Assembly: GCA_003123965.1 (NCBI GenBank)
Contig: NNSL01000447.1
Span: forward strand, 1 to 13,131
Source of the DNA: Balneolaceae bacterium SMO_bin1
Lineage (GTDB): Bacteria > Bacteroidota > Rhodothermia > Balneolales > Balneolaceae
Direction: 5' to 3'
Length of the DNA: 13,131 bases
A model generated the notes under the pieces. It was not told the origin of the DNA. It did not search any database and worked only from the letters and a program-made list of their open reading frames with translations. Of the stretch, positions 1-7,905 are shown piece by piece. Within the stretch, counting starts at the first letter, position 1. Each line of letters begins with the position of its first letter. The position numbers were made by a program, and so were the translations under genes.

Positions 1-57
1 GATTTATCTTTTTTATTTACTGTTTTAATTCTTTGAGAAAATCCTTTGTGAATTTGA

Positions 58-483
58 TCAATTAATCGGGATGTTCGTTGAATCATCGTGATCTTCCGCC
101 TTCGGCATCGCTATTGTAAGCACACCGGTTCGGAATGATGCATTCACTTCCTCCACCACCACATTTTGCGGCAGCGCAAATGAGCGACTGAATACGCCAC
201 CTTTTCGTTCCTGTCGGCGGTACACTTCCTCGTCTTCTAAATCGTTAACGCGCTCACCGCGGACCGTCAACACATAATCTTTAAGCGATACATTAACTTC
301 GTTCTTGCTCAAACCCGGGATGTCAAGAATAATCTTATACGTATCCTCACTTTCAACGATGTCGCAGGGCGGGCGAAAATCGTGGCACTTGTCTTCAAGC
401 GGCACAATGCGGCCTACCATCTGCTGCAGATCTTTTCCGAGTTTATTTAATTGCTTTTCAATATCAATGGTAAATTCGCTCAT
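58..483 (-). CDS. Hsp20/alpha-crystallin small heat-shock protein
   Basis: This is a 141-residue small heat-shock protein, a cytoplasmic ATP-independent holdase that binds unfolding proteins. A short N-terminal arm (about residues 1-35) is followed by an alpha-crystallin domain (about 36-128). The domain carries the family hallmarks: DIVESEDTYKIILDIPG near its start, a FSRSFALP strand (98-105), and the G-V-L-T-I-A-M-P-K signature (120-128). The C-terminal tail holds an I-x-I anchor (I138-P139-I140), which in the family docks into a neighbouring subunit and drives oligomer assembly. The length is normal. The start is the only ATG that leaves the whole arm, and a sigma70-like promoter lies just upstream. 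No clear Shine-Dalgarno sequence is present. The gene appears to be a single-gene unit downstream of aroA, and no CIRCE element is visible. The family call is very secure; stress regulation is assumed. Confidence 0.95.
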   Translation of the reverse strand: MSEFTIDIEKQLNKLGKDLQQMVGRIVPLEDKCHDFRPPCDIVESEDTYKIILDIPGLSKNEVNVSLKDYVLTVRGERVNDLEDEEVYRRQERKGGVFSRSFALPQNVVVEEVNASFRTGVLTIAMPKAEDHDDSTNIPIN

Positions 484-508
484 GGTGGTTTCCGATTAAT
501 TGATGTTC

Positions 509-536
509 ACTATACAATGAGCAATGACAATGCCAA
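509..536 (-). promoter_or_regulatory. Sigma70-like promoter of the Hsp20 gene
   Basis: On the minus strand, TTGGCA (531-536) and TATAGT (509-514) are separated by 16 bp, and the -10 lies about 25 bp upstream of the Hsp20 start codon. Both boxes are close to the general sigma70 consensus rather than the TTG/TAnnTTTG pattern of Bacteroides. It was called by eye, and no transcript start is known. Confidence 0.5.
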
Positions 537-631
537 GCTTTAGAGAGGAGCAATTTTATGACGTATTGACATTATTTCATCCGCATCAGATCAGCTTTGC
601 CAAATTTGCGGTTTAAATAACCTGAACCAAC

Positions 632-1918
632 TCAATTCGTCAGTAGGGCCAGATCATTCCAGAATGCCGGATAGGAAATGCGGGTGCAGTCGGCATTTTT
701 AATGGTTGATGAGGAAGTAGCCACGAGGCTGAGAACGGCGGCAGACATGGCAATTCGGTGATCGTCTTCACTAGCAAAAGTAGCAGCAGAAGGCTGAAAA
801 TCGGGATCACCATATATTGTAAAGCCATCTTGGTGTTCTTTAAAGTGAGCTCCGGCCTTTTCTAAAATGGCTGCCATGGCTGCCAGACGGTCGGTTTCTT
901 TATGGCGAAGTTCGCCCGCTCCACGAATGCTCGATTGGCCATCAGCGAACAGCATGGCAATGAGCAGAATAGGCAGTTCATCAATGCAGTTAGGAACCAA
1001 CTCTTCTGTGATTTGAACCGGTCGGAGCTGCGAAGTTGCAACGCGCATATCTGCCACAGGTTCAAAACCTTCAAACCGCTCATTCTCAACGTTTATATTG
1101 GCGCCCATTTTCTGGAGTATCTCAAGTGCACCTCTTCTTGTTGGGTTGATACCAACCGAGGGCATCGCTATTTCAGCATCAGGATGGATGCTTGCTGCGA
1201 CAAGCCAAAAAGCGGCCGCTGAAAAATCACCCGGCACACGGTAGCTCTGTTCGGGAATTGTACAGCTGCGGCTGCTTCGAATTGTTTTTGATTCGCTGTC
1301 TTTTTGAACCGGTAATTGCAGCAGCCGCTCCGTATGATCGCGGCTAACTTTGGTTTCAATAACATGCGTATCTTCTTCTCCGAAAAGCCCGGCAAGCAGC
1401 ACGCACGACTTCAATTGTGCGCTGGCAATGGGAAGCGGAAAATTTAATGATTTTACTGCACCAGGCCGGCTTATTTTAAGGGGAGCATAATCATCATCGC
1501 GAGCACTTATTTCAATTCCCATTTTTCTCAGGGGATCAATAATACGTTTCATTGTACGTGCAGACAGCGATTCATCACCTATTAATGTACACTCAACACC
1601 TGCACCGCCTACTATTCCGCTCAGCAGTCGCATGGTCGTTCCCGAATTGCCGCAATCCAATGCATTTTTTGGGGTTTCAAAACCATTACGGCCTACACCT
1701 TCCACAATAACTTGGGTCTCATCTACTTCAATGGAAACGCCAAGCTGACGCAGGCATTGAAGCGTGGAATGCGGATCGGCGGCATTGGAAAAGTTTCGGA
1801 TGATGGATTCACCCGAATGCAATGCGGCAAACATTGCCGCACGATGCGAAATGGATTTATCGGCGGGCAAGTGAATTGTACCTTGCAGTTTAGATGCAGG
1901 CGATACTTCTTGAATCAT
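632..1918 (-). CDS. aroA: 3-phosphoshikimate 1-carboxyvinyltransferase (EPSP synthase), class II type
   Basis: EPSP synthase joins shikimate-3-phosphate and phosphoenolpyruvate in the sixth step of the shikimate pathway, in the cytoplasm. The 428 residues match the family length. Visible motifs in order are A-D-K-S-I-S-H-R (19-26, substrate phosphate contacts), G-N-S-G-T-T-M-R-L-L (90-99), S-A-Q-L-K (166-170), R-D-H-T-E (193-197), N-P-T-R (258-261), the catalytic Asp region D313-E314-L-P, K-E-T-D-R (340-344, PEP contacts) and D-H-R-I-A-M-S (386-392). The R-D-H-T-E, S-A-Q-x-K and N-x-T-R patterns are those of class II enzymes such as the Bacillus and CP4 types. The loop after residue 200 is compact but in frame. 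The ATG lies only 3 bp after the stop of the upstream TPR gene, without a clear Shine-Dalgarno sequence, so translational coupling is likely. No other shikimate gene is in the window. Confidence 0.97.
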   Translation of the reverse strand: MIQEVSPASKLQGTIHLPADKSISHRAAMFAALHSGESIIRNFSNAADPHSTLQCLRQLGVSIEVDETQVIVEGVGRNGFETPKNALDCGNSGTTMRLLSGIVGGAGVECTLIGDESLSARTMKRIIDPLRKMGIEISARDDDYAPLKISRPGAVKSLNFPLPIASAQLKSCVLLAGLFGEEDTHVIETKVSRDHTERLLQLPVQKDSESKTIRSSRSCTIPEQSYRVPGDFSAAAFWLVAASIHPDAEIAMPSVGINPTRRGALEILQKMGANINVENERFEGFEPVADMRVATSQLRPVQITEELVPNCIDELPILLIAMLFADGQSSIRGAGELRHKETDRLAAMAAILEKAGAHFKEHQDGFTIYGDPDFQPSAATFASEDDHRIAMSAAVLSLVATSSSTIKNADCTRISYPAFWNDLALLTN

Positions 1919-1921
1919 AAG

Positions 1922-4045
1922 TCAATTGTTTTGGAGCATCTGCTGCGCGCGGCGGGCCTCGGGGCTACGCGGATATTCGTTCATAAGCTGCTGTAAGGTT
2001 TTGGTGGCCTGACTTTCATTACCCAGTTGGATGTATGATTCGGCCGTTTTTAGCAACGATTTTGCCACCCAGGTATCATATAATTCGTACAGCACCTGCA
2101 CATTGGCATATTTGTCAATGGCGGTTTGATAATTTCCTTGCTCTTGCTCCAGTACGCCAAGCAGATATTGCGCTTCAGCCCCAACTTCGCTCGTATTTTC
2201 TTCTGCTACGGGGGTTAACTGCTCCCGGGCCTGCTCATAGCTGCCTTGCTGTATCGCCGCTTTGGCCAACCCAACCATCGCCGGTTCAAAACTACTTTCC
2301 ATTTGCAGTGCAGCCTCGTAAGATTCGATAGCATTTTGAGTATTATTCATAGAAAGCTGGGCATCCCCCATACCAACGCGGGCCTCCAGTCGGTAACTCC
2401 CGCCTTTCTGCAGCAATTGCTCATAATAATCATACGATGCCTGATAATTTTGCTGGCCGTATGTTAAACGTCCCAATGCCGCCAATGCCGTTGCAGCTTC
2501 GTCAGTATTACCATATTCATTCACTACAGTTTGGTAACTGTCAATAGCATCTGAACGGCGATCGGTTTGTTCATATGAACGGGCAAGGTTGATGTGTGCA
2601 TCAGGAAGCAGCTCCTGGTTATTGCTCACTCGAATGTACTGTTCCAGTCGTTCAATTGCCTTAATGTAATCTCCTGATTGTACCAGGCTCTCTGCCTGCC
2701 GGTATCGCAGCTGATCAGCTGTGCCGCTGTTCTGTGGATTTTGTTGCATAAATTCATCCAACGCCGAACCCGTTGTGGTATCTGCCGGTTGCCCGGTGCT
2801 GGCGGCCTGTCGTGCATAGTCAATACCGTTGGCCGCTTCAATCACGTAATCACTGTCGGGATAGTTATTGAGCACTTCTCGGTAAGCTTCAATCGCCTGC
2901 TGGTATTCGCCCGCGTTATAGTAGGCATCACCAATATTATACTGCGAGCGCGCAGCCCATTGCGTGCCGGGGTAATTGTTGATGGCGGTTCGGAATTCCT
3001 CTATTGCTTGCTCGTAATTACCGGTATTTAAATAAATATAGGCAATGTTGTACTGCGCCTGCTCACGCAGCCTGCTGTTGGGATGTTCACGCAAGAATTG
3101 ACGGAAAGTTGTTACCGCCTCATAGGTACGATCAGACCGATAATAGCTGTTCGCAATTTGAAAAAGCGCGTAATCTCCGCCCGGATCTTCTCCTACAACT
3201 TGGCGATAGGTACTAATCGCCTGATCGTAACTTGAAATGGCGTAGTATGAATCCCCAAGTCTTAAGCGCGTATCGGTATCATACGGAAAGAGTGCAATTT
3301 CCGGCGGATTATAATTACTCAAAAAACTCTGGAACGGCTGAATAGCATTTTGATATTGTCCCATTTTAAAATGGCTCCAACCCAGAGAATATCGGGCAGC
3401 GCCGGTCAGTTCACTATCCGGATAGTTTTGAATATACCTACTGAAATAGCGGCTGGCTGGTCCATAATCTTCCATATTGTAGTATGAGTCGGCATTCCAG
3501 AATAAAGCCTGCCGTCCAACCTCGGTATTTGGCGATTCTTCATAAATTTGAGCAAAAAGCTCCTGCGCCGGCTCATAAGCCTGGTTGCGGTACTGCACCC
3601 ATGCCTTCTGGAACCGCGCCTCACGTTTCACTGCGGGATCAATATCGGTCACTCCTTCGGCGGCTTCAAAAGCCTGCAACGCTCGCGTATATTCTTTATT
3701 TGCAAAATAAGCCTGCCCCAATCGGGTATAAATTTTACCTTCCTGTTCAAGTTCTATATCTGCCCGTACCAATTCCAGCAGTGCTTCAATGGCTTCGCCA
3801 TAGTTGCCCATTTCATACGCTGTGATAGCCCATTCGTAATTACCTTGCTCAAACCAAAGTCCAGAATTGTACTTTTCTCCGAATTCACGGAATGTTTTAA
3901 TGGCATTTTCGTAGCGCCCGCCCAGCTTTTCATTTACAGCTTCGTAGTACAGTGCCTTGCGCGCCAGGGTATCTTGTCCAGCCGCTGCCTTGTCGAATTC
4001 GTCGGCTGCCCAGTGGTAAATTTCCTGTTTGTTGTAAACCCACCC
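1922..4045 (-). CDS. Large TPR protein, C-terminal part (separated from its start by a frameshift)
   Basis: This is the downstream part of a periplasmic TPR protein. It is open from the frame break near 4045 to the TGA at 1922; the first ATG in this frame is at 3811, but TPR-like coding continues upstream of it in the same frame (for example K-Q-E-I-Y-H-W-A-A-D-E-F-D, then K-A-L-Y-Y-E-A-V-N). Repeats are nearly continuous, about 34-37 residues each, with the pattern A-x-Y-x-x-G-x-Y-x-x-A-I-x-x-Y-x-x-x-x-x-x-Y-P. A Q/T/S/D-rich linker (about residues 335-370 counted from 3811) divides the array into two blocks. The repeat style is that of YbgF/CpoB- and BamD-like periplasmic TPR proteins, which bind partners in envelope assembly; the actual partner is unknown. 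With one base removed at 4043-4046 the gene gives one protein of about 1,001 residues. aroA follows after 3 bp. Confidence 0.85.
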   Translation of the reverse strand, partial: GWVYNKQEIYHWAADEFDKAAAGQDTLARKALYYEAVNEKLGGRYENAIKTFREFGEKYNSGLWFEQGNYEWAITAYEMGNYGEAIEALLELVRADIELEQEGKIYTRLGQAYFANKEYTRALQAFEAAEGVTDIDPAVKREARFQKAWVQYRNQAYEPAQELFAQIYEESPNTEVGRQALFWNADSYYNMEDYGPASRYFSRYIQNYPDSELTGAARYSLGWSHFKMGQYQNAIQPFQSFLSNYNPPEIALFPYDTDTRLRLGDSYYAISSYDQAISTYRQVVGEDPGGDYALFQIANSYYRSDRTYEAVTTFRQFLREHPNSRLREQAQYNIAYIYLNTGNYEQAIEEFRTAINNYPGTQWAARSQYNIGDAYYNAGEYQQAIEAYREVLNNYPDSDYVIEAANGIDYARQAASTGQPADTTTGSALDEFMQQNPQNSGTADQLRYRQAESLVQSGDYIKAIERLEQYIRVSNNQELLPDAHINLARSYEQTDRRSDAIDSYQTVVNEYGNTDEAATALAALGRLTYGQQNYQASYDYYEQLLQKGGSYRLEARVGMGDAQLSMNNTQNAIESYEAALQMESSFEPAMVGLAKAAIQQGSYEQAREQLTPVAEENTSEVGAEAQYLLGVLEQEQGNYQTAIDKYANVQVLYELYDTWVAKSLLKTAESYIQLGNESQATKTLQQLMNEYPRSPEARRAQQMLQNN

Positions 4046-4928
4046 CTAAGCCATAGTGTGCGATTCGTTCTTTTTCAGTTCCCTTCGTCATGTTGATGTA
4101 CTGCAGATAATTCGATGAAGCCTCTTCGAACTGATTCATCGCATTGTAGCTCTCAGCAACAAGAAATATTGCTTTTTCCCGCTGATCACCTTCCAGATAT
4201 GGCAGGCTTTTTTTAAGCGACTCAATTGCGTTTTGATACTGCTGCTGCTGGTAGTACGCTTCACCCAACGCGGTACCGATGCGCCGCGTCATATCATCAT
4301 TGGGATATCGGTTTTCCAACAGTTCAAATGCCTGCGAAGCCTGCTGGTACTGCTGCTGCGTTAAGTACAACCGCCCGCGAGCATATAATGACTTTGGCGC
4401 CCATTCAGTTTCCGGGTAGTCATCTGCCAATGTTAAAAAATACTGCCGGGCCTGTTCGTAGTTTTCCTGTTCGGCTTCTGCTTCAGCCATCCAGTAGGTT
4501 ATGCGTGCTGCTTGCTTCTGGTTGATGCTCTGGTCCAGCGCCTGCTGGTAAAGCTCAATAGCTCCATCAAAATTGCCCGCCTGCTTTCGCTGATCCGCCA
4601 GATCCAGAATCAATTTTTGGGCAAAAACGGTATTTGGATGCGACTGTATAAACTGCTGATAGTAGGCATTGGCGCGTGTGGGATCAACCTTGGCGCGGGC
4701 TCGTGCGCGATAAAATCGGGCCGATTCTACCAGACTGTGTTCCGGGTAATTCTTGATAAAACGGGCCAGTTCTTCTGCTGACTGCTCAAACAACCCCTCT
4801 TCAAAAAGCGTGATGCCATTATGGTAGTGAAGAGTATTGGGTTTCTGAATTTCCTGAGCCTGAAGTGGAAATGCCGCTGCAAGTGTGATAATGAAAAAAC
4901 CGGCAGCTATAAATCGAAGGTGAGCCAT
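3930..4928 (-). CDS. Large TPR protein, N-terminal part with signal peptide (frameshifted)
   Basis: This is the start of the same TPR gene. Residues 1-25 form a classical signal peptide: M-A-H-L-R-F, a hydrophobic core, then F-P-L-Q-A-Q with likely cleavage just before E26, so the protein is exported to the periplasm. TPR units follow at about 30-270, for example E-G-L-F-E-Q-S-A-E-E-L, A-G-N-F-D-G-A-I-E-L-Y and Q-Q-Q-Y-Q-N-A-I-E-S-L. The reading is TPR-like up to A-H-Y-G-L-G, whose codons end at about 4044. After that the frame gives R/G/S-rich sequence with no TPR pattern and stops at 3930, while the +1 frame resumes clean TPR sequence. The true gene is therefore most simply read as 1922-4928 with one inserted base. 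The upstream gap to the CBS-ACT gene is 104 bp of AT-rich DNA, in which I find no strong promoter. Confidence 0.85.
   Translation of the reverse strand: MAHLRFIAAGFFIITLAAAFPLQAQEIQKPNTLHYHNGITLFEEGLFEQSAEELARFIKNYPEHSLVESARFYRARARAKVDPTRANAYYQQFIQSHPNTVFAQKLILDLADQRKQAGNFDGAIELYQQALDQSINQKQAARITYWMAEAEAEQENYEQARQYFLTLADDYPETEWAPKSLYARGRLYLTQQQYQQASQAFELLENRYPNDDMTRRIGTALGEAYYQQQQYQNAIESLKKSLPYLEGDQREKAIFLVAESYNAMNQFEEASSNYLQYINMTKGTEKERIAHYGLGVGLQQTGNLPLGSRRIRQGSGWTRYPGAQGTVLRSCK
4043..4046 (-). other. Frame break in the TPR gene (GGGG run)
   Basis: On the coding strand the codons run GGC TTA GGG GTG GGT, and the required frame reads GGG TGG GTT TAC. Removing one G from the four-G run joins G-L-G to W-V-Y-N-K-Q-E and restores a 1,002-codon frame. 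The downstream frame has a TAG at 4046-4048, just ahead of the break, so the crossover must lie here or slightly upstream in the other frame. Confidence 0.85.
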
Positions 4929-5032
4929 TAATGCAAGTTAAAGTGTTTGAATTTTATGCAGTAATAAATATATCAAACCTGCAATTTTTGTTCCGCAAAT
5001 CGGTGAAAAAAGAGGTAAATAATAACCAGATT

Positions 5033-5710
5033 TTAGATATCGAGAAACTTCAGGAATTCGTCGGCACGTGTTTCCAGATCTATATTTGCAGATTCACTTT
5101 TACTTTCGGTAAGAACGCTGTAATCGTAGCGGCGCAGTGCTGAGGCAACACGGCTCACATCCTGCAAATTAAGTTTGATGGAAACCTCATAGGTTTTCCT
5201 CTCGGCCGTGGGCGGTTCTACGGTGATGCCCAGAATTTTTCCGCCTTCGGTTTCAATTAATTGCACGATCTCGGAGAGTGTAAAATCTTGCTGGGCCAGC
5301 TCCACAGTAATTACCGATCCGTACTCTGTAAGGTTCAGCATTTTTCCGAGTGACTCAAGAACCTGGTGTTTTTCAATAAGCCCTTGAAAAACGTGCTCGC
5401 GGTCAACAACCGGCAACACCCGCACTTCATGCTGTAGCAAAATCTGCACGGCATGGAACAGATGCTGATTATTGAAGATCATAATAGGCTCTTCCAGCCC
5501 GTACTGCGAAATCAACGCGTCGTCGCGTTTACTTTCATCCACCGACTCAACAACGCTGCGGGTAATCTGGCCATCGAGCTTGCGCGTGGTTTCATTAATA
5601 ATAGGAAGTGTGTCAACCTGGAGGTTGTCCATCTGTTCAAGGGCCTTAGCCAGCGTATCTATGCTGGTTAACACGCGGGTATCGGTATTTATGGCTTCTG
5701 CTACGAGCAT
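5033..5710 (-). CDS. CBS-pair and ACT domain protein
   Basis: This is a 225-residue cytoplasmic protein. Residues 1-125 form two CBS motifs, with strands such as V-D-T-L-P-I-I-N (32-39) and V-R-V-L-P-V-V-D (96-103), each followed by a basic/acidic turn. Residues about 131-200 form an ACT-like beta-alpha-beta-beta-alpha-beta domain: S-V-I-T-V-E-L, then F-T-L-S-E-I-V-Q-L-I, then K-I-L-G-I-T-V, then Y-E-V-S-I-K-L-N, then D-V-S-R-V-A-S-A-L. CBS pairs bind adenine nucleotides and ACT domains bind amino acids, so a sensor or regulatory role is inferred. The order is that of AcuB-like proteins, but no acetoin genes are nearby. It starts 12 bp after hflX, so it is probably co-transcribed. The ligand is unknown. 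Confidence 0.85.
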   Translation of the reverse strand: MLVAEAINTDTRVLTSIDTLAKALEQMDNLQVDTLPIINETTRKLDGQITRSVVESVDESKRDDALISQYGLEEPIMIFNNQHLFHAVQILLQHEVRVLPVVDREHVFQGLIEKHQVLESLGKMLNLTEYGSVITVELAQQDFTLSEIVQLIETEGGKILGITVEPPTAERKTYEVSIKLNLQDVSRVASALRRYDYSVLTESKSESANIDLETRADEFLKFLDI

Positions 5711-5722
5711 TAAACTTGTATT

Positions 5723-7015
5723 TTAGTGTTCAGCTACAGATTCTTCATCAAGGTTATGTAACATATGTTTTAACCGCAATAGATTTTCTTCAGAAATACT
5801 GAAGGATACCTCTACACTGGAATTAACGTACTCTTTGCTGTGAATATTGGCCACCCTATGCAGGAAAGCCACACATTCATACTTTGATTGCGGAATTTTC
5901 ATAGTTTTATCCACAAAGTCTTCTTCAATAGACTCCTGAATACCTTCACGTAAAGCCTCTAAACCAATGCTCCGTTCCGCAGAAATAAATAGTGCTTCAG
6001 GGTATGCATTTCGCAACTCCATAAGTTGGTGCGGCTCAAGCCTGTCGACCTTGTTAAACACTTTCAGCACTTTTTTATCATGTATCTCGAGATCTTCCAG
6101 CGTCTCTTCCACCACTTCAATATAATCCTGATACATCAGGGCTGATGCATCAATTACATGCAGTAAAATATCAGCTTCACGCACTTCATCCAGCGTAGAC
6201 TTGAAGCTTTCAATCAAATTATGCGGCAACTTCCGGATGAAACCTACGGTATCGGAGAGCAGAACCTCATAATTGTTGATCTCTATTTTGCGCACGGTTG
6301 AATCTAAGGTAGCAAATAGCCGGTTCTCGGCCAGTACATCAGTATCAGTAAGGGCATTCATTAAGGTTGATTTGCCCGCGTTTGTGTAGCCTACCAGCGA
6401 TATACGCACCATATTATCGCGACCTTTGCGCTGCGTCTGCCGCTGTTTATCCAGGGTCTCCAGTTTATCTTTGAGTGTAGAAATGCGCTTATCAATAAGG
6501 CGGCGGTCGGTTTCAATCTGGGATTCACCAGGACCTCGAGTGCCAATGCCCCCCTGTTGACGCGAAAGGTGAGTCCAGAATCGGGTGAGCCGGGGCCGCA
6601 GATATTCCAGCTGCGCAAGTTCAACCTGAGTTTTTGCTGCGGCTGTTTTAGCCCTGGAAGCAAAAATATCCAGAATTAAGCCGCTTCGGTCCAATACTTT
6701 GGCCTCAGTGGCTTTTTCAACGTTGCGGATTTGCGTAGGCGATAAATCATCGTCAAAAATAATGGTCTCAATATCATCGCTATTGGTGCGGCTTCGCAGC
6801 TCACGCAATTTCCCTTCGCCCACATACGAGGTCGGGTCGGGATGCATTCTGTTCTGCAATATTTTGTCAATTACAATGCCCCCGGCTGTTTGGGTTAGCA
6901 ATTCAAGCTCATCAAGGTAGTCTTCAGCTTGGACTCGCGGGGTATCCGGCCCGTAAACGCCGGCAAGAAGTGCTCGTTCCTCACGAATTTTCGAATTATC
7001 TATTTCTTCAAACAA
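5723..7015 (-). CDS. hflX: Ribosome-associated GTPase HflX
   Basis: HflX is a GTPase that splits stalled 70S ribosomes and associates with the 50S subunit. This protein has 430 residues. The N-terminal HflX domain (about 15-150) includes S-Y-V-G-E-G-K-L (63-70) and the family hallmark G-G-I-G-T-R-G-P-G-E-S-Q (155-166) followed by a basic helix. The GTPase domain shows G1 G-Y-T-N-A-G-K-S-T (209-217), G3 D-T-V-G (255-258), G4 N-K-V-D (321-324) and G5 S-A-E-R (345-348). The start is a TTG (7013-7015); no ATG lies upstream in frame, and the residues after it (M-F-E-E-I, then R-A-L-L-A-G-V) match where family members begin, so the TTG is probably real. It sits between a small membrane protein (21 bp upstream) and the CBS-ACT gene (12 bp downstream). 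Confidence 0.96.
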   Translation of the reverse strand: MFEEIDNSKIREERALLAGVYGPDTPRVQAEDYLDELELLTQTAGGIVIDKILQNRMHPDPTSYVGEGKLRELRSRTNSDDIETIIFDDDLSPTQIRNVEKATEAKVLDRSGLILDIFASRAKTAAAKTQVELAQLEYLRPRLTRFWTHLSRQQGGIGTRGPGESQIETDRRLIDKRISTLKDKLETLDKQRQTQRKGRDNMVRISLVGYTNAGKSTLMNALTDTDVLAENRLFATLDSTVRKIEINNYEVLLSDTVGFIRKLPHNLIESFKSTLDEVREADILLHVIDASALMYQDYIEVVEETLEDLEIHDKKVLKVFNKVDRLEPHQLMELRNAYPEALFISAERSIGLEALREGIQESIEEDFVDKTMKIPQSKYECVAFLHRVANIHSKEYVNSSVEVSFSISEENLLRLKHMLHNLDEESVAEH

Positions 7016-7036
7016 TACGTATAGTGGATGATTTAA

Positions 7037-7609
7037 TTATTGGAATTGTGCAACGTCTATGGATTCTTCATAACAACTGATACGGCGGCCGAGTTTGTGA
7101 GATATTAATTTTTTGAAATCGGCATGCGCGTACTGAGGCACCAGTAGCTGCAGTCGGATCACTTTTTCGAGTTTACCATTATTATTTTTGCGATAAATAA
7201 AGGTGTATTCAAATCCGTTTTCAGTTTTTTGCTCAAAAAAATCGTGTATTTGATGCCAGGCTACCGTTTGTGCGGGATCATTCACATTTTTTACAATCCC
7301 GTGATCCGTGATATAGCGTTTAGAAGCAAAATAGCTGGATATAAACCATGCGCTAGACATCATCATATACAGCATTGCCCCACCCATTTCGGTGCGGCCG
7401 CCATTTTGCCACATCATTGCAGCAAGCGCTACACTAACGGCAAGAAAAATGGTAGAAAACAATGGGAACCCTTTTAGGGTGCCTGCACGCCAGCTCATTC
7501 GCTTATTTCGCAGTCGAAAAACGAGTACGCAAGTACGTACTGAAACTACCAGCATCATGAGAGTCATGATTGCCAATAGTACGCCGAAATATGTGGTTAT
7601 GTTGGGCAC
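7037..7609 (-). CDS. Three-TM membrane protein with C-terminal soluble domain, function unknown
   Basis: This is a 190-residue inner-membrane protein that I do not recognise as a named family. Three hydrophobic segments (about 5-32, 50-67 and 75-94) come first. A soluble tail of about 95 residues follows, with a beta-rich pattern: R-Y-I-T-D-H-G-I-V (98-106), A-W-H-Q-I-H-D-F (117-124), F-E-Y-T-F-I-Y (133-139) and V-I-R-L-Q-L-L-V (150-157). The order of TM segments, then Y-I-t-x-x-G-I, then a W-x-x-I strand resembles bacterial PH-like or DUF5673-type domains, but that is a resemblance only. The start is GTG (7607-7609); an in-frame TAA lies four codons upstream, so no longer start exists. It is the first gene of a likely operon with hflX. 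Confidence 0.75.
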   Translation of the reverse strand: MPNITTYFGVLLAIMTLMMLVVSVRTCVLVFRLRNKRMSWRAGTLKGFPLFSTIFLAVSVALAAMMWQNGGRTEMGGAMLYMMMSSAWFISSYFASKRYITDHGIVKNVNDPAQTVAWHQIHDFFEQKTENGFEYTFIYRKNNNGKLEKVIRLQLLVPQYAHADFKKLISHKLGRRISCYEESIDVAQFQ

Positions 7610-7905
7610 GAAATCAATTTATGAGATTTAATTGCCTTGCGAACAATTCTACTGCGCGTTGCAAGGTACATTATTTTCCGCTAAGCGTGTATTATAAACG
7701 CACGGGGCTGCATTACATTATATACGAATTTTAGAAATTGGAACCCATGATTGCAAATGCCATTAAAGAAGAAATTCCAATTCTGTTTAGAAAACTTTTA
7801 CATACCATTGTAGCATATTTATTACCTTTACGCCGTTTACACTGCAAGGCCGTTAACTTGGAAACCGTCTGCGCATATCAAAATCTGATCAGTAAAAATT
7901 TCAAG
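7610..7905. other. Divergent intergenic region with inverted repeats
   Basis: This region separates the minus-strand membrane-protein gene from the plus-strand lipoprotein gene and should hold both promoters. Two inverted repeats are visible. One is an imperfect 17 bp palindrome (7685-7701, one mismatched pair) around TATTATA. The other is CCTTGC (7635-7640) paired with GCAAGG (7661-7666) across 20 bp. For the plus-strand gene, TTTACA (7797-7802) and TATTAC (7820-7825) lie 17 bp apart, a weak candidate promoter. The frame of the lipoprotein gene is open back to 7738, but that stretch does not look coding. Confidence 0.4.

Noticed and set aside
1..57. Terminator after the Hsp20 gene
   Set aside because: AT-rich sequence with no stable stem on either strand within the window.
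572..606. Possible terminator hairpin after aroA (CCGCA with TGCGG)
   Set aside because: Only five base pairs around a loop of about 21 bases and no following T run on the minus strand.
484..631. CIRCE or other heat-shock operator before the Hsp20 gene
   Set aside because: No 9 bp inverted repeat of the CIRCE type is present; only the sigma70-like boxes are visible.
4040..4052. CTTAGG near the TPR frame break, similar to the yeast Ty1 +1 shift site
   Set aside because: The hexamer is not in the required reading phase (codons here are GGC TTA GGG), so it cannot act as that site.
3548..4096. A 182-codon plus-strand open frame opposite the TPR gene
   Set aside because: It lies antisense to clear TPR coding sequence, has Cys/Phe-rich composition without domain pattern, and is explained as a shadow of the repeats.
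7738..7905. Open frame upstream of the lipoprotein ATG as an N-terminal extension
   Set aside because: It would place over 50 residues before a textbook lipoprotein signal peptide and begins with TTG or a weak ATG; the signal peptide defines the start at 7906.
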